DNA of 41,869 nucleotides from the NCBI RefSeq assembly GCF_019749955.1, contig NZ_JAIEPC010000071.1, forward strand, positions 1 through 41,869, in the 5' to 3' direction. The notes under the pieces are model-generated. The model saw nothing but the letters and a program-made list of their open reading frames with translations. It was not told the origin of the DNA and made no database searches. Position 1 is the stretch's first letter. Every line of letters starts with the position of its first letter. Shown one piece after another: positions 1 through 8,233 of the stretch. Made by a program: the position numbers and the translations under genes. The DNA comes from Sphingomonas sp. (GTDB lineage: Bacteria > Pseudomonadota > Alphaproteobacteria > Sphingomonadales > Sphingomonadaceae).

Positions 1-707
1 CCGTATTTGACGCCAGCCGCATCCATCCGCGCGCGGTGCTTCAAGATGATGTGGGCGAGCTCATGCGCAACGATCACCGGCAACCATTCCGGGTCGAACC
101 CGTCCATGTACGACGCGCCGATCTGGACGATACTGCCGTCGGCGGCAGCCTCGTCGAGTTCGTGCACTTCGAAACGGGCTTGGCATCCGGCGCGGGGCGT
201 CAGCGACACGGTGCGATCAACTCCGGCGTGCCGAATCGCGAATCGCGCGGGAACCTCGGGCGCTAAGTCAGCGATCGCGCGCTCGGCAGCGTCGCGGCGT
301 TTCGTACTTGCCGGATTTGCGGGCAGCGGCGGGTTGAGCAGCGACGCATGGTCACCCACGGCAACGATCCCGTCGTTCGCGACAATGCTGCCGTTGGCGG
401 CTGCGCCATCAGGGAGTATCGCTTCAACCGCGACGGGCGTCGGGAAGGCGAACAGCGCAATCGCATCCGCGCGAATCGACGGCTGATATTGATCGACCGT
501 ATGCACCACGAGCCCGACCCAAGCGCGCTTTTCCCGGCACAGCGCGACGTTGCGCACCGCCAGCCGCTGACCGACACTGGCAAGGCGAATATCATCTCGC
601 CGCAGCAGCTCGAGCAATTCACGGATCGTCGGCTGTGGCGCTGGCGCGGCGGCCGCCAGCGACAGCAACAGCGCAATCTTCGAAATCTGCGCCCAACGCC
701 GAACCAT
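1..707 (-). CDS. Exported M48-like metallopeptidase, C-terminus cut by window edge
   Basis: The minus strand is open from an ATG at 707 to the window edge, 235 codons with no stop. The N-terminus (MVRRWAQISKIALLLSLAAA, then APAP) looks like a Sec signal peptide, so the product should be exported or membrane-associated. Near the break is HELAH (residues 215-219), the HExxH zinc site of gluzincin-type peptidases; the His pair would bind zinc and the Glu would be the catalytic base. The long N-terminal segment before HExxH, and the following IILKHR, resemble M48-family proteins that carry an extra N-terminal domain, but the third zinc ligand lies beyond the window, so the family is inferred. It is divergent from the phosphatase at 815, with about 107 bases between them for promoters. 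Existence of the gene is fairly sure; the exact family is less so. Confidence 0.75.
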   Translation of the reverse strand, partial: MVRRWAQISKIALLLSLAAAAPAPQPTIRELLELLRRDDIRLASVGQRLAVRNVALCREKRAWVGLVVHTVDQYQPSIRADAIALFAFPTPVAVEAILPDGAAANGSIVANDGIVAVGDHASLLNPPLPANPASTKRRDAAERAIADLAPEVPARFAIRHAGVDRTVSLTPRAGCQARFEVHELDEAAADGSIVQIGASYMDGFDPEWLPVIVAHELAHIILKHRARMDAAGVKY

Positions 708-814
708 AGCCTGTGGTTTACTGGTTGTTGGCGCCCGGGTCATCCCCTAATGGGTCGATCGTTCGAACTGCAGCCTTCTGCCGCAGACCGACGCGTTCGA
801 CAAAAGTGACAAAG

Positions 815-1582
815 ATGTTTGGCCCGCTGCGCAAAAAAAGAGTGTCGTCCCGCCCCAAAGCGTCCGTTCCCGAAGGTCAGCGGCTCTACGCTATCGGTGA
901 CATCCATGGGCGCGACGACTTGCTCGACATGCTGCTCGACAAGATCATGGAAGACGATGCGACGCGCGACGTTGCCGACCAGCAGCTCATCTTCTTGGGC
1001 GACCTGATCGATCGAGGCCCCGCGTCGGCGGCCGTCGTCGAACGCGCCATGGCCGTCGCGGCCGCCCTGCCGAATACCCGCTTGCTGATGGGCAACCATG
1101 AAGAGGTCTTCCTGAAGGCCATCGCCGGCGACGAAAAGGCCATGCGATTCTTCTGCCGAATCGGCGGTCGCGAGACCATCCTGAGCTATGGGATGAGCGA
1201 GCAGGACTATAATCGGTTCGATTATGCAGAGTTGATCGAAGCGATCAGTGCCATGATTCCAGAAGCGCACCGCAAGTTCATCGAATCGTTCGAAGACATG
1301 GTGATCGTCGGCGACTATGCCTTTGTTCATGCCGGTATCAAACCATCGGTCCCACTGGCGGATCAACAGCCCAGCGACTTGCGCTGGATACGCGAACAAT
1401 TTCTCGATTTTGTTGCGCCGCACGAACGAATCATTGTGCATGGCCATACGATCAGCACGTCGATTGACGCGCATGCCAATCGAATCGGGATCGACACCGG
1501 TGCCTACGCAACCGGTCGGTTGTCGGCGATGGGCTTCGAAGGCAGCACACGGTGGCCAATCGAAGCTGCGATCATCGATTGA
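815..1582 (+). CDS. PPP-family metallophosphatase (serine/threonine or dinucleoside-polyphosphate type)
   Basis: A 255-residue cytoplasmic phosphoesterase. The PPP-family metal-binding signatures are in order: GDIHGR (28-33), GDLIDRG (62-68), GNHE (93-96), then FVHAGI and HGHT towards the C-terminus, giving the two-metal site that hydrolyses phosphomonoesters. Length fits the small bacterial PPP enzymes (PrpA/ApaH-like), so the substrate may be phosphoproteins or diadenosine polyphosphates; the sequence alone does not decide. The start is taken at ATG 815; a GTG at 806 in frame is possible, while the frame further upstream lacks family similarity. It lies at the edge of an exopolysaccharide locus that encodes a tyrosine autokinase, but a link to that kinase is only a guess. 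Its last nine codons are copied, in decayed form, at 2184-2210. Confidence 0.88.
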   Translation: MFGPLRKKRVSSRPKASVPEGQRLYAIGDIHGRDDLLDMLLDKIMEDDATRDVADQQLIFLGDLIDRGPASAAVVERAMAVAAALPNTRLLMGNHEEVFLKAIAGDEKAMRFFCRIGGRETILSYGMSEQDYNRFDYAELIEAISAMIPEAHRKFIESFEDMVIVGDYAFVHAGIKPSVPLADQQPSDLRWIREQFLDFVAPHERIIVHGHTISTSIDAHANRIGIDTGAYATGRLSAMGFEGSTRWPIEAAIID

Positions 1583-1724
1583 TACAATTTTTGTTGCAAT
1601 GCAGCAAAGAATGTTAGTGCATTTTCATTGAATTCCCCATATAGGGCTGCCGACGCGCAGTGTTGAGCCGCCGTCGTCGTTTTGGTGCGCGTGGGTGACG
1701 CGGATAGGGCGTTGCCAAATTATA

Positions 1725-1761
1725 CCCTCTGTGGCAGGGGGATGTTGGTTAAAAGAGGGAG
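1725..1761 (+). promoter_or_regulatory. Leader hairpin plus strong ribosome binding site of the first small exported protein
   Basis: CCCTCTG (1725-1731) can pair with CAGGGGG (1735-1741) around a TGG loop. It ends 26 bases before the ATG at 1768 and is followed by the purine-rich Shine-Dalgarno stretch AAAAGAGGGAG (1751-1761). The second gene copy has a hairpin of different sequence at exactly the same distance, which suggests it is functional (mRNA stability or translation control). No regulator is identified. Confidence 0.5.
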
Positions 1762-1767
1762 TTACAC

Positions 1768-2025
1768 ATGAGCTTTGCAAAGATCCTGGCTTCGGTCGCT
1801 GCTGCCTCCTTGGCAGTCTCGCCCGTTATGGCCGCTTCGACCACCCCGGCAGCTGGCCTGTCGCTTGCGCCTGCTCTGAAGTCGCTCCGCGCCTCGGCGC
1901 CTGCTGGCAAGAAGAGCAAGATCGGTCAGACCGGCGTGATTGCAATCGTGGTAATCGCTGCTGGTGGTGCGATTGCTGGTATCGTTGCTGGGACCACTGG
2001 CCGTAATAACGCGACGAGCCGTTAA
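1768..2025 (+). CDS. Small exported glycine-zipper protein, copy 1 (unknown function)
   Basis: An 85-residue protein of unknown function. Residues 1-23 form a signal peptide ending in VMAAS (likely cut after AxA-type VMA). The mature part is Ala/Ser/Leu/Lys rich, with a basic GKKSK stretch, and then a single hydrophobic segment near residues 54-77 with small-residue spacing (GGAIAGIVAG) as in glycine zippers that insert into or assemble at membranes. The ATG at 1768 has a very good Shine-Dalgarno. A close paralogue lies at 2397-2645, and the two share nearly all of the first 22 residues and the tail pattern. Position beside the exopolysaccharide locus suggests an envelope role, but that is inference. 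I do not recognise a named family. Confidence 0.8.
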   Translation: MSFAKILASVAAASLAVSPVMAASTTPAAGLSLAPALKSLRASAPAGKKSKIGQTGVIAIVVIAAGGAIAGIVAGTTGRNNATSR

Positions 2026-2055
2026 GTTTTTCACTGCTGTCCATAACTAAGTCCA

Positions 2056-2097
2056 ACCGTAGGTCGCTGGTGGCTCAACGCCTCAGCGGCCTACGGT
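2056..2097 (+). terminator. Possible terminator hairpin after first small gene
   Basis: ACCGTAGGTCGCTG (2056-2069) pairs with CAGCGGCCTACGGT (2084-2097) over 14 positions with one T-G wobble and a 14-base loop. It is followed by TCATTTGTGG, which is not a real T-run, so it may be a weak terminator or an mRNA-end stabiliser. Confidence 0.45.
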
Positions 2098-2351
2098 CAT
2101 TTGTGGGTGGCCGCTGAGTTTTCGGCGTCGTGCCAGCCAATCATTTTACTCAGCGGTCCCACCTGTTGCGATTGGCGAGCATCCCAATCGAGGCAGTGAC
2201 AATCGACTGATACAATTTTTCTTGCAGCGCAGCGCAAATAGCTGGTGCAATCTCATTGAGTTCACCATATAGCGCTGGTCGACGAGCAGTTTTCAGCGGC
2301 CGTCGCGAGTTGGATGTGCGTGGGTAGCGCTGGTAAGGCGTTGTCAGATCA

Positions 2352-2390
2352 CCCCCTGTTCGACAGAGGGAATGCAATTAAAAGAGGGAG
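2352..2390 (+). promoter_or_regulatory. Leader hairpin plus ribosome binding site of the second small exported protein
   Basis: CCCCCTGT (2352-2359) pairs with ACAGAGGG (2363-2370) at 7 of 8 positions around a TCG loop. It ends 26 bases before the ATG at 2397, exactly as in copy 1, and precedes the same AAAAGAGGGAG ribosome binding site. Stem sequences differ between copies while pairing is kept. Confidence 0.5.
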
Positions 2391-2396
2391 TTACCA

Positions 2397-2645
2397 ATGA
2401 GCTTTGCAAAAATCCTGACTGCGGTCGCCGCTGCTTCGATGGCAGTTACGCCCGTTATGGCCGCTTCGGCCAACCCGGCTGCTGGCCTTTCGCTGGCGCC
2501 TGCGATCAAGTCGCTCCGCGCTTCGGCGCCGACCGCCAAGAAGAGCAAGCTCAGCCAGGGCGCCACGATTGCGATCGTCGTGGTTGTCGTTGGTGGCGCA
2601 ATCGGCGGCATCGTTGCTGGCACCACTGGCGGCTCGAGCCGTTAA
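2397..2645 (+). CDS. Small exported glycine-zipper protein, copy 2 (unknown function)
   Basis: An 82-residue paralogue of the protein at 1768-2025. It has the same signal peptide design (MSFAKIL... VMAAS), the same Lys-rich junction (KKSK), and one hydrophobic segment at about residues 52-76 with Val-rich and Gly-rich small-residue spacing (GGAIGGIVAGTTGG). Start ATG 2397 follows a strong Shine-Dalgarno and a leader hairpin. A clean intrinsic terminator follows at 2663, so the transcript ends here and does not run into gmd. Function unknown; high expression is suggested by the ribosome binding site and terminator. Keeping two such similar genes suggests dosage or heteromeric assembly, which is inference. 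Confidence 0.8.
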   Translation: MSFAKILTAVAAASMAVTPVMAASANPAAGLSLAPAIKSLRASAPTAKKSKLSQGATIAIVVVVVGGAIGGIVAGTTGGSSR

Positions 2646-2662
2646 GTATATAAACAGTAAAG

Positions 2663-2692
2663 AAAATGGCGGCTTCGGCCGCCATTTTTTTT
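2663..2692 (+). terminator. Intrinsic terminator after the small-protein pair
   Basis: AAAATGGCGGC (2663-2673), loop TTCG, GCCGCCATTTT (2678-2688), followed by a run of T to 2692. An 11-bp perfect stem with a stable TTCG tetraloop and U-tract is a textbook Rho-independent terminator. Confidence 0.93.
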
Positions 2693-2841
2693 GCCGTACG
2701 TCATGGCTAGTGCCAGCGACGATGCTTGATTCGGTCGTTCTGGCGGACTAGCCGCCGAATCGGTTTGCTAGGCGCGCACGTTGTGCTTGCCATCGATCGC
2801 AGACCAAGATGCACAATCGCTATGCGGCCAAGTGAGCATGA

Positions 2842-3932
<1,091 letters not shown>

Positions 3933-3933
<1 letters not shown>

Positions 3934-4781
3934 TGCGTGTCCTCGTGACGGGCCTGAACGGGTTCACGGGTCACTATGTCGCCGATGCATTGAAGGAGGG
4001 CGGGCACGACGTCGTCGGTTTGGGCGACGCCGACCTGACCGACGTGGCGGCAATCGATGCGGCCGTCGCGGCGGCCAAGCCAGAAGCCGTCATCCATCTT
4101 GCCGGGATAGCCTTTGTCCACTCTCCTAATGTGGCGCGATTCTATGAGGTGAACCAGGTCGGCACGTTCGGCTTGCTCGATGCCGTCGCCAGGCATTCGC
4201 CCAATGCGACCGTCGTCGTCGCCAGCAGCGCCAACATTTACGGCGCGCAGCAGTCGGCTTCGTTGGCGGAAACCACGGCGCCCAATCCGCTCAACCATTA
4301 TGCCCTGAGCAAATATGCGATGGAGCTTGGGACACGCTTTTGGGCGGACCGACTGAACATCGTCATCGTTCGGCCGTTCAACTATACCGGGCGGGGCCAG
4401 GACAAGCTTTTCCTGGTGCCGAAGATCGTCGATCACTTCATGCGGCGCGAAGCGAGGATCGAGCTCGGCAACATCGATGTCGCACGCGATTTCAGCGATG
4501 TGCGCGACGTGGCCGCCGTCTATCGCGCCATGATCGAAAACGTCCCGGCGGAGCGCGTGATCAACATCAGTACGGGTGTTGGTCATACGGTGCGCCAAAT
4601 CCTTGCCGCCGCAAGCGCGATGACCGGCCATGCGATCGAGGCCGTCGTCAATCCCGAGTTCGTCCGACCCAATGAGATCGGCTTCCTGGTCGGCGACAAT
4701 CGACGGTTGCGCGCGTCGATGCCGGATTGGCAGCCGATCGCGTTCGAAGAGACGCTGCGCTGGATGCTTACCGCGAACTGA
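3933..4781 (+). CDS. rmd: GDP-6-deoxy-D-mannose (GDP-D-rhamnose) reductase-like SDR
   Basis: 282-residue SDR reductase. TGLNGFTGHYV (6-16) is the nucleotide-binding motif and Tyr123-Ala-Leu-Ser-Lys127 the YxxxK catalytic pair. Placed directly behind gmd with a one-base overlap, it most probably reduces GDP-4-dehydro-6-deoxymannose at C4 to give GDP-D-rhamnose; a 4-epimeric product (GDP-6-deoxy-talose) cannot be excluded from sequence. GDP-L-fucose synthase is less likely because that enzyme is longer and also epimerises. The start at 3933 is chosen because the upstream in-frame extension lies wholly inside gmd. The gene ends only 7 bases from the convergent gene at 4789, with no visible terminator between. 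Confidence 0.85.
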
Positions 4782-4788
4782 CCGGCAT

Positions 4789-5961
4789 TTATGGAATGCG
4801 TTCGATCTGAACGTTTGAAATCTGCGCTGCTGTAGGGCGCTCATCATTGACCAGGGTAAGCGCGAGCACGATCCACTGCGCGCGGCATCCCGCCGGCACC
4901 GAAAAGGCCACCGGCGCCGTCACGGCAGTGGCGACCGGAATCGATTCGAAACTGTCGCCGCCGACACAGCTGATCTTCCAGGCCGGCGTCGATCCGTTAT
5001 CATCGCTGAGCATGGCGGTGTTGCGTAGCCGATAGCGACCGGGCGCGAGGACGAGCATCTGACGGGCGATATTACCATTGAAACCCGCAGGAGCGTTGAA
5101 GCTCAGCTGCGGCACACCACCGCCGATCTGAACCTGCAGACCTTCATCGACGGACGGAAACCAGTCGAACACCGAAGGGCTGTCGGCGACGCCGCGAAAA
5201 TTGGGATCGTTGATCAAGGCAGCCGGATCGCTCGCGCGCAGGACCGTGTGAACATTGCGGGCGCGAGCGACGTCGCCGGCGGTTGTCAGGCGATCGACCA
5301 CGGCCGTCCAGCCAATGGCGGGGGGATCAAGGCCGAGACGCTTGACCATGAGGTAGAATTCGGCCGCACCGGCAAGATCCGGGGCGGCACTCCCAAGCTG
5401 CCCGAGAAAAGGAATGGCCCAAGGCGGCCGCGTTGCCAGCAAGCGTGCGATCGGACCCGCCAGCCGACGATCGCCGATCGCTGCATTCAGCGTGGGGTAC
5501 ATCAAGTCCGGCGCAGATTCAGACGTTCTCAACGCGAAGTCGAAATGGCGCAAGGCACCAGCGACATCGCCCCGCGCGACGCTGTTTTCGACCTGCCAGA
5601 TGTTGGCGCGCAAGTCGCGGCGTGTAAGGCGCTCCGCAGCAGCCATCAACGCCGCCGATTTCGCGTTACCGCCCTCGACACCCTGAATAATTGCCAATGT
5701 GATGGCTGCACTGGCCGCCCCGGCATCACGCGACAGCGCCTGATCCGCAAGCGCGGCGGCGCTCCGCCGCGCGGCGGGGTCGTTGACGTCGCCAAGCAAG
5801 TTGCCGGCCATGGTCTGGAGGGCAACGACATTGCGAGGTGCCAGTTGCAACGCCAACGTCGGATTGGCCTCGGCAAGCGCTGAGCCCAAGCTGTCGGCAG
5901 CGACATAAACCCCAGCTGAGGCGACAGCGAGTGCCGCAGCGATGCGGACGATCGGATTCAT
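4789..5961 (-). CDS. Unknown envelope protein linked to Wza/Wzc export genes
   Basis: 390 residues, no family recognised with confidence. A signal peptide or N-terminal anchor is present (residues 1-22). Residues about 28-260 are Ala/Leu-rich helical repeats that resemble TPR-type units, with runs like ALQLAPRNVVALQTMAG and phrases such as GDVAGALRHFDFAL. Residues about 270-390 change to a beta-rich segment with two Cys (KISCVGG, PAGCRAQW), possibly a jelly-roll domain with a disulphide. It is the last gene of the export block: 25 bases after the tyrosine kinase, same strand. A periplasmic scaffold that helps polymerisation or export is plausible from context only. Confidence 0.8.
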   Translation of the reverse strand: MNPIVRIAAALAVASAGVYVAADSLGSALAEANPTLALQLAPRNVVALQTMAGNLLGDVNDPAARRSAAALADQALSRDAGAASAAITLAIIQGVEGGNAKSAALMAAAERLTRRDLRANIWQVENSVARGDVAGALRHFDFALRTSESAPDLMYPTLNAAIGDRRLAGPIARLLATRPPWAIPFLGQLGSAAPDLAGAAEFYLMVKRLGLDPPAIGWTAVVDRLTTAGDVARARNVHTVLRASDPAALINDPNFRGVADSPSVFDWFPSVDEGLQVQIGGGVPQLSFNAPAGFNGNIARQMLVLAPGRYRLRNTAMLSDDNGSTPAWKISCVGGDSFESIPVATAVTAPVAFSVPAGCRAQWIVLALTLVNDERPTAAQISNVQIERIP

Positions 5962-5986
5962 GTCTGTTGCCCCATCAAGCTGCGGC

Positions 5987-8227
5987 TCAAGTCAGCCGCG
6001 AATGCGCCTTCACTTTCGCCTCGGCTGCGGCATCGACGCCATAGCCATAGCCATAGCCATATTCGTAGCCATAGCCGTAATGGGCCTTGCGCGCTTCGAA
6101 CTTGGTCAGCACGCCGCCGGCGATTCGCACATTGGCGCTGTGGAGGCGCGATAGCGCCGCACGCACCATGCTCGCCCTCACCTCATGCGCTTCGATTGCA
6201 TAGACCACGGCTTCAACCTTGCCGCCGATCAGCGGCGCGTCGGCCAATCCCATGACCGGCGGGCAATCGATGACGACGTGATCAAACTCGCGCAACACCT
6301 CGGTCAACAGTTGCGACAGACGATCGCCGGTCAGCAATTCTGCGGCATTTAGCGGCAGTGGCCCCGCAGCCATGCCGACAAAACCGAACCCTGTTTCGCG
6401 GATAAGCAAAGATTCGATCGCGTCGCTGCCAGCCAGATAATTGCTGAGGCCAACCTTACCCGTCGTGTGAACCAGCAAGTGCAAGGTCGGCGACCGCATA
6501 TCGCCGTCGATGAGCAGGACCTTGCGTCCCGCACGTGCCAGGACAGTCGCAAGCAGCAGCGCCGTCGTCGTCTTGCCCTCGGCAGGCCGCGAGCTCGTGA
6601 CGGCAAGCGTGCGGGGTGTACCGTGCTCGGTCGCAAACTGGAGGTTGGTCATGACTGCCAGATAAGCGTCGACCAGATCCGACTTGCGGTCGAGTGCAGC
6701 CTCGGAAGGTAAGACGCCCTCGAGCTTCGGTACGGTGCCGAGCAGCGGCAGGCCGATGAGCTGTTCGACTTGCGCCGGATCGGCGATTGCGTCCTCGACC
6801 TGCTCCAGGATGAAGGCGAGCAGGATACCAACCAGAATACCAGCCACGATCGACGCGAACAGGTTGATCAGCAGACGCGGGCTTGACGGCTTTTCGGGCA
6901 CGTCGGCATCGTCGACGATCGAAACGTTGTTGACGCCAACACCGCCCGTCACGCCGATTTCCTTGTAGCGCTGCAGCAGGCCTTCATAGAGCTGACGGCT
7001 GGTGTCGACCTCGCGCTGGAAGATATTATACTGAATGCTGCGTCGGCGCAGGTCAAGCAGATTGCCCTTCAGCGACGTCACCTGCGAATTGAGACCCGCC
7101 TCGCGACTTACCGCCTCGCGATAGGCGTCGGCGATCGAGCGTGAGACGCGCGCTTCCTCTTGCGCGATGCTTCGATCGAGCTGCTTGATCTGTGACTGGA
7201 TGGCGACCGCAGCCGGATATTGCGGCTGGAACTGCGTCAAGAGCCGCTCATAATCCGCCGCCAACTCGGCGCGCTTCTGGCGCAGGCCCGTGATCGCGTC
7301 ATTCCTAAGCGACTCGGCGGAAGCATTGCCGCCGGCCTGCCGGTAGCGCGCCTCGGCCTGGATACGGTCCGCAGTTGCCGATGCCCGGGCAAGGTTCATC
7401 GCTACAAGATCGTCGGCGACGACCGAGCGTTCGGCCACCTTGCCATCATTTGCCTGCCCCCCCGATACCGGGAGGTTGATGATTTGCTGACTGGTTGCAT
7501 AGGCGACCAGCTGACGCTCTGACTGCTCGAGCTTGTTGCGTAGCTGGTCGAGGCGGCTTTCAAGAAATTTGCGCGCGTAAGAAGTCGCCTGGTAACGGCG
7601 CTCAAGCGTCGACCGGATGAAATTCGCGGTCCACGCATTCGTGATCCGGGATGCCAGCTGCGCATCGGGCGCCGTAAAGCGCACGTCCACCAGCCGCGAC
7701 AGCCGGGTCGGCGCAATGACGATCCGTTTCAGCAACGCTTCGGCGGCGGCGCGCTCGCGCGCCTTGTGTCCGGCCGCCGGATAGACGTTGTTTACGCGCT
7801 TGAATGCGTCTGACGACTGTTTGACGCCGAAGCTATCGAAGAACTGCTTGTTTTCCGGCAAGCCGAGTTGCTGCGCCACTCGAACCGCCAGCGCATTCGA
7901 CCGGAGCAATCCATATTGCGTCTGATAGAATTCCTGATCGGCGATGCTCGCGTCGCGCTCCACGCCCTGAATATCGACGATCTTGTTGGACTCGCGCGAT
8001 ATCTCGAGAGTTGCGGTCGCCGTATATTGCGGCGTCATCAACAACGTAATGATCAAGCCGATCAGGAAGCAGACAGCAATCGACCCGAGGATGACCAATC
8101 GCCAGCGATACGCAATCTGAATATACTGCCGGAACACAGGCATCGCTGTGCCTTGTCCGACCATAAGACTGGTGTCGGCCACCTTCAGCGCATTGGGTGG
8201 CACGCGAGCGGGAGTAAGGCTGTTCAT
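5987..8227 (-). CDS. Wzc/GumC-type polysaccharide co-polymerase with tyrosine autokinase domain
   Basis: 746-residue inner-membrane protein that sets chain length and couples polymerisation to export. An N-terminal Wzz domain follows TM1 (about 44-68); a long periplasmic coiled-coil region leads to the proline-rich stretch EKPSSPRLLINL and TM2 near residue 450-475. The cytoplasmic BY-kinase domain has Walker A SSRPAEGKTTT (about 541-551), Walker A' LLIDGDMRS (about 569-577) and Walker B VVIDCPPV (about 655). The C-terminal tyrosine cluster is a regular Tyr-Gly run, residues 717-730, with seven Tyr as autophosphorylation sites. Fusion of both domains is the proteobacterial Wzc arrangement. It starts 6 bases after the Wza-like gene stop, so they are one operon. 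Confidence 0.94.
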   Translation of the reverse strand: MNSLTPARVPPNALKVADTSLMVGQGTAMPVFRQYIQIAYRWRLVILGSIAVCFLIGLIITLLMTPQYTATATLEISRESNKIVDIQGVERDASIADQEFYQTQYGLLRSNALAVRVAQQLGLPENKQFFDSFGVKQSSDAFKRVNNVYPAAGHKARERAAAEALLKRIVIAPTRLSRLVDVRFTAPDAQLASRITNAWTANFIRSTLERRYQATSYARKFLESRLDQLRNKLEQSERQLVAYATSQQIINLPVSGGQANDGKVAERSVVADDLVAMNLARASATADRIQAEARYRQAGGNASAESLRNDAITGLRQKRAELAADYERLLTQFQPQYPAAVAIQSQIKQLDRSIAQEEARVSRSIADAYREAVSREAGLNSQVTSLKGNLLDLRRRSIQYNIFQREVDTSRQLYEGLLQRYKEIGVTGGVGVNNVSIVDDADVPEKPSSPRLLINLFASIVAGILVGILLAFILEQVEDAIADPAQVEQLIGLPLLGTVPKLEGVLPSEAALDRKSDLVDAYLAVMTNLQFATEHGTPRTLAVTSSRPAEGKTTTALLLATVLARAGRKVLLIDGDMRSPTLHLLVHTTGKVGLSNYLAGSDAIESLLIRETGFGFVGMAAGPLPLNAAELLTGDRLSQLLTEVLREFDHVVIDCPPVMGLADAPLIGGKVEAVVYAIEAHEVRASMVRAALSRLHSANVRIAGGVLTKFEARKAHYGYGYEYGYGYGYGVDAAAEAKVKAHSRLT
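6038..6079 (-). repeat. Hexanucleotide-type repeat coding the Tyr-Gly tail
   Basis: On the plus strand this is a run of GCCATA units with one GCCATATTC and one GTAGCC variation. Read on minus it codes YGYGYEYGYGYGYG. Such repeats can gain or lose units by slippage, which would change the number of phosphorylatable tyrosines without a frameshift. Confidence 0.85.
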
Positions 8228-8233
8228 GTGCTG

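Larger units (their letters stand above)
1556..2025 (+). repeat. Imperfect direct duplication, copy 1
   Basis: This segment (end of the phosphatase gene, intergenic leader and first small exported-protein gene) is repeated at 2184-2645. The match starts at the codons for PIEAAIID-stop and continues through the leader (both have GATACAATTTTT, then CATTGA and CCATATAG) into the coding sequence. Leaders are clearly diverged while the start of the gene is almost identical, so the event is old and the gene is under selection. Confidence 0.85.
2026..2396. other. Intergenic region between the two small paralogues
   Basis: No functional gene seen in these 371 bases. It holds a hairpin just after the first small gene (2056-2097), a decayed copy of the phosphatase gene tail (2184-2210, reading PIEAVTID-stop), and the duplicated leader with the hairpin and ribosome binding site for the second small gene. 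Confidence 0.7.
2184..2645 (+). repeat. Imperfect direct duplication, copy 2, including phosphatase-tail relic
   Basis: This is the second copy of the unit at 1556-2025. It begins with a non-functional remnant of the phosphatase 3' end: CCA ATC GAG GCA GTG ACA ATC GAC TGA (2184-2210) reads PIEAVTID-stop against PIEAAIID-stop in the intact gene. The remnant shows that the duplicated block started inside the phosphatase gene. Confidence 0.82.

Noticed and set aside
263..676. Minus-strand open frame of 137 codons near the left edge
   Set aside because: It is out of frame with the metallopeptidase that has signal peptide and HELAH in the same region; the longer frame is the better gene.
6038..6079. 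GCCATA repeats as a CRISPR-like or satellite array
   Set aside because: The repeats are short, without spacers, and code the Tyr-Gly tail of the kinase in frame.
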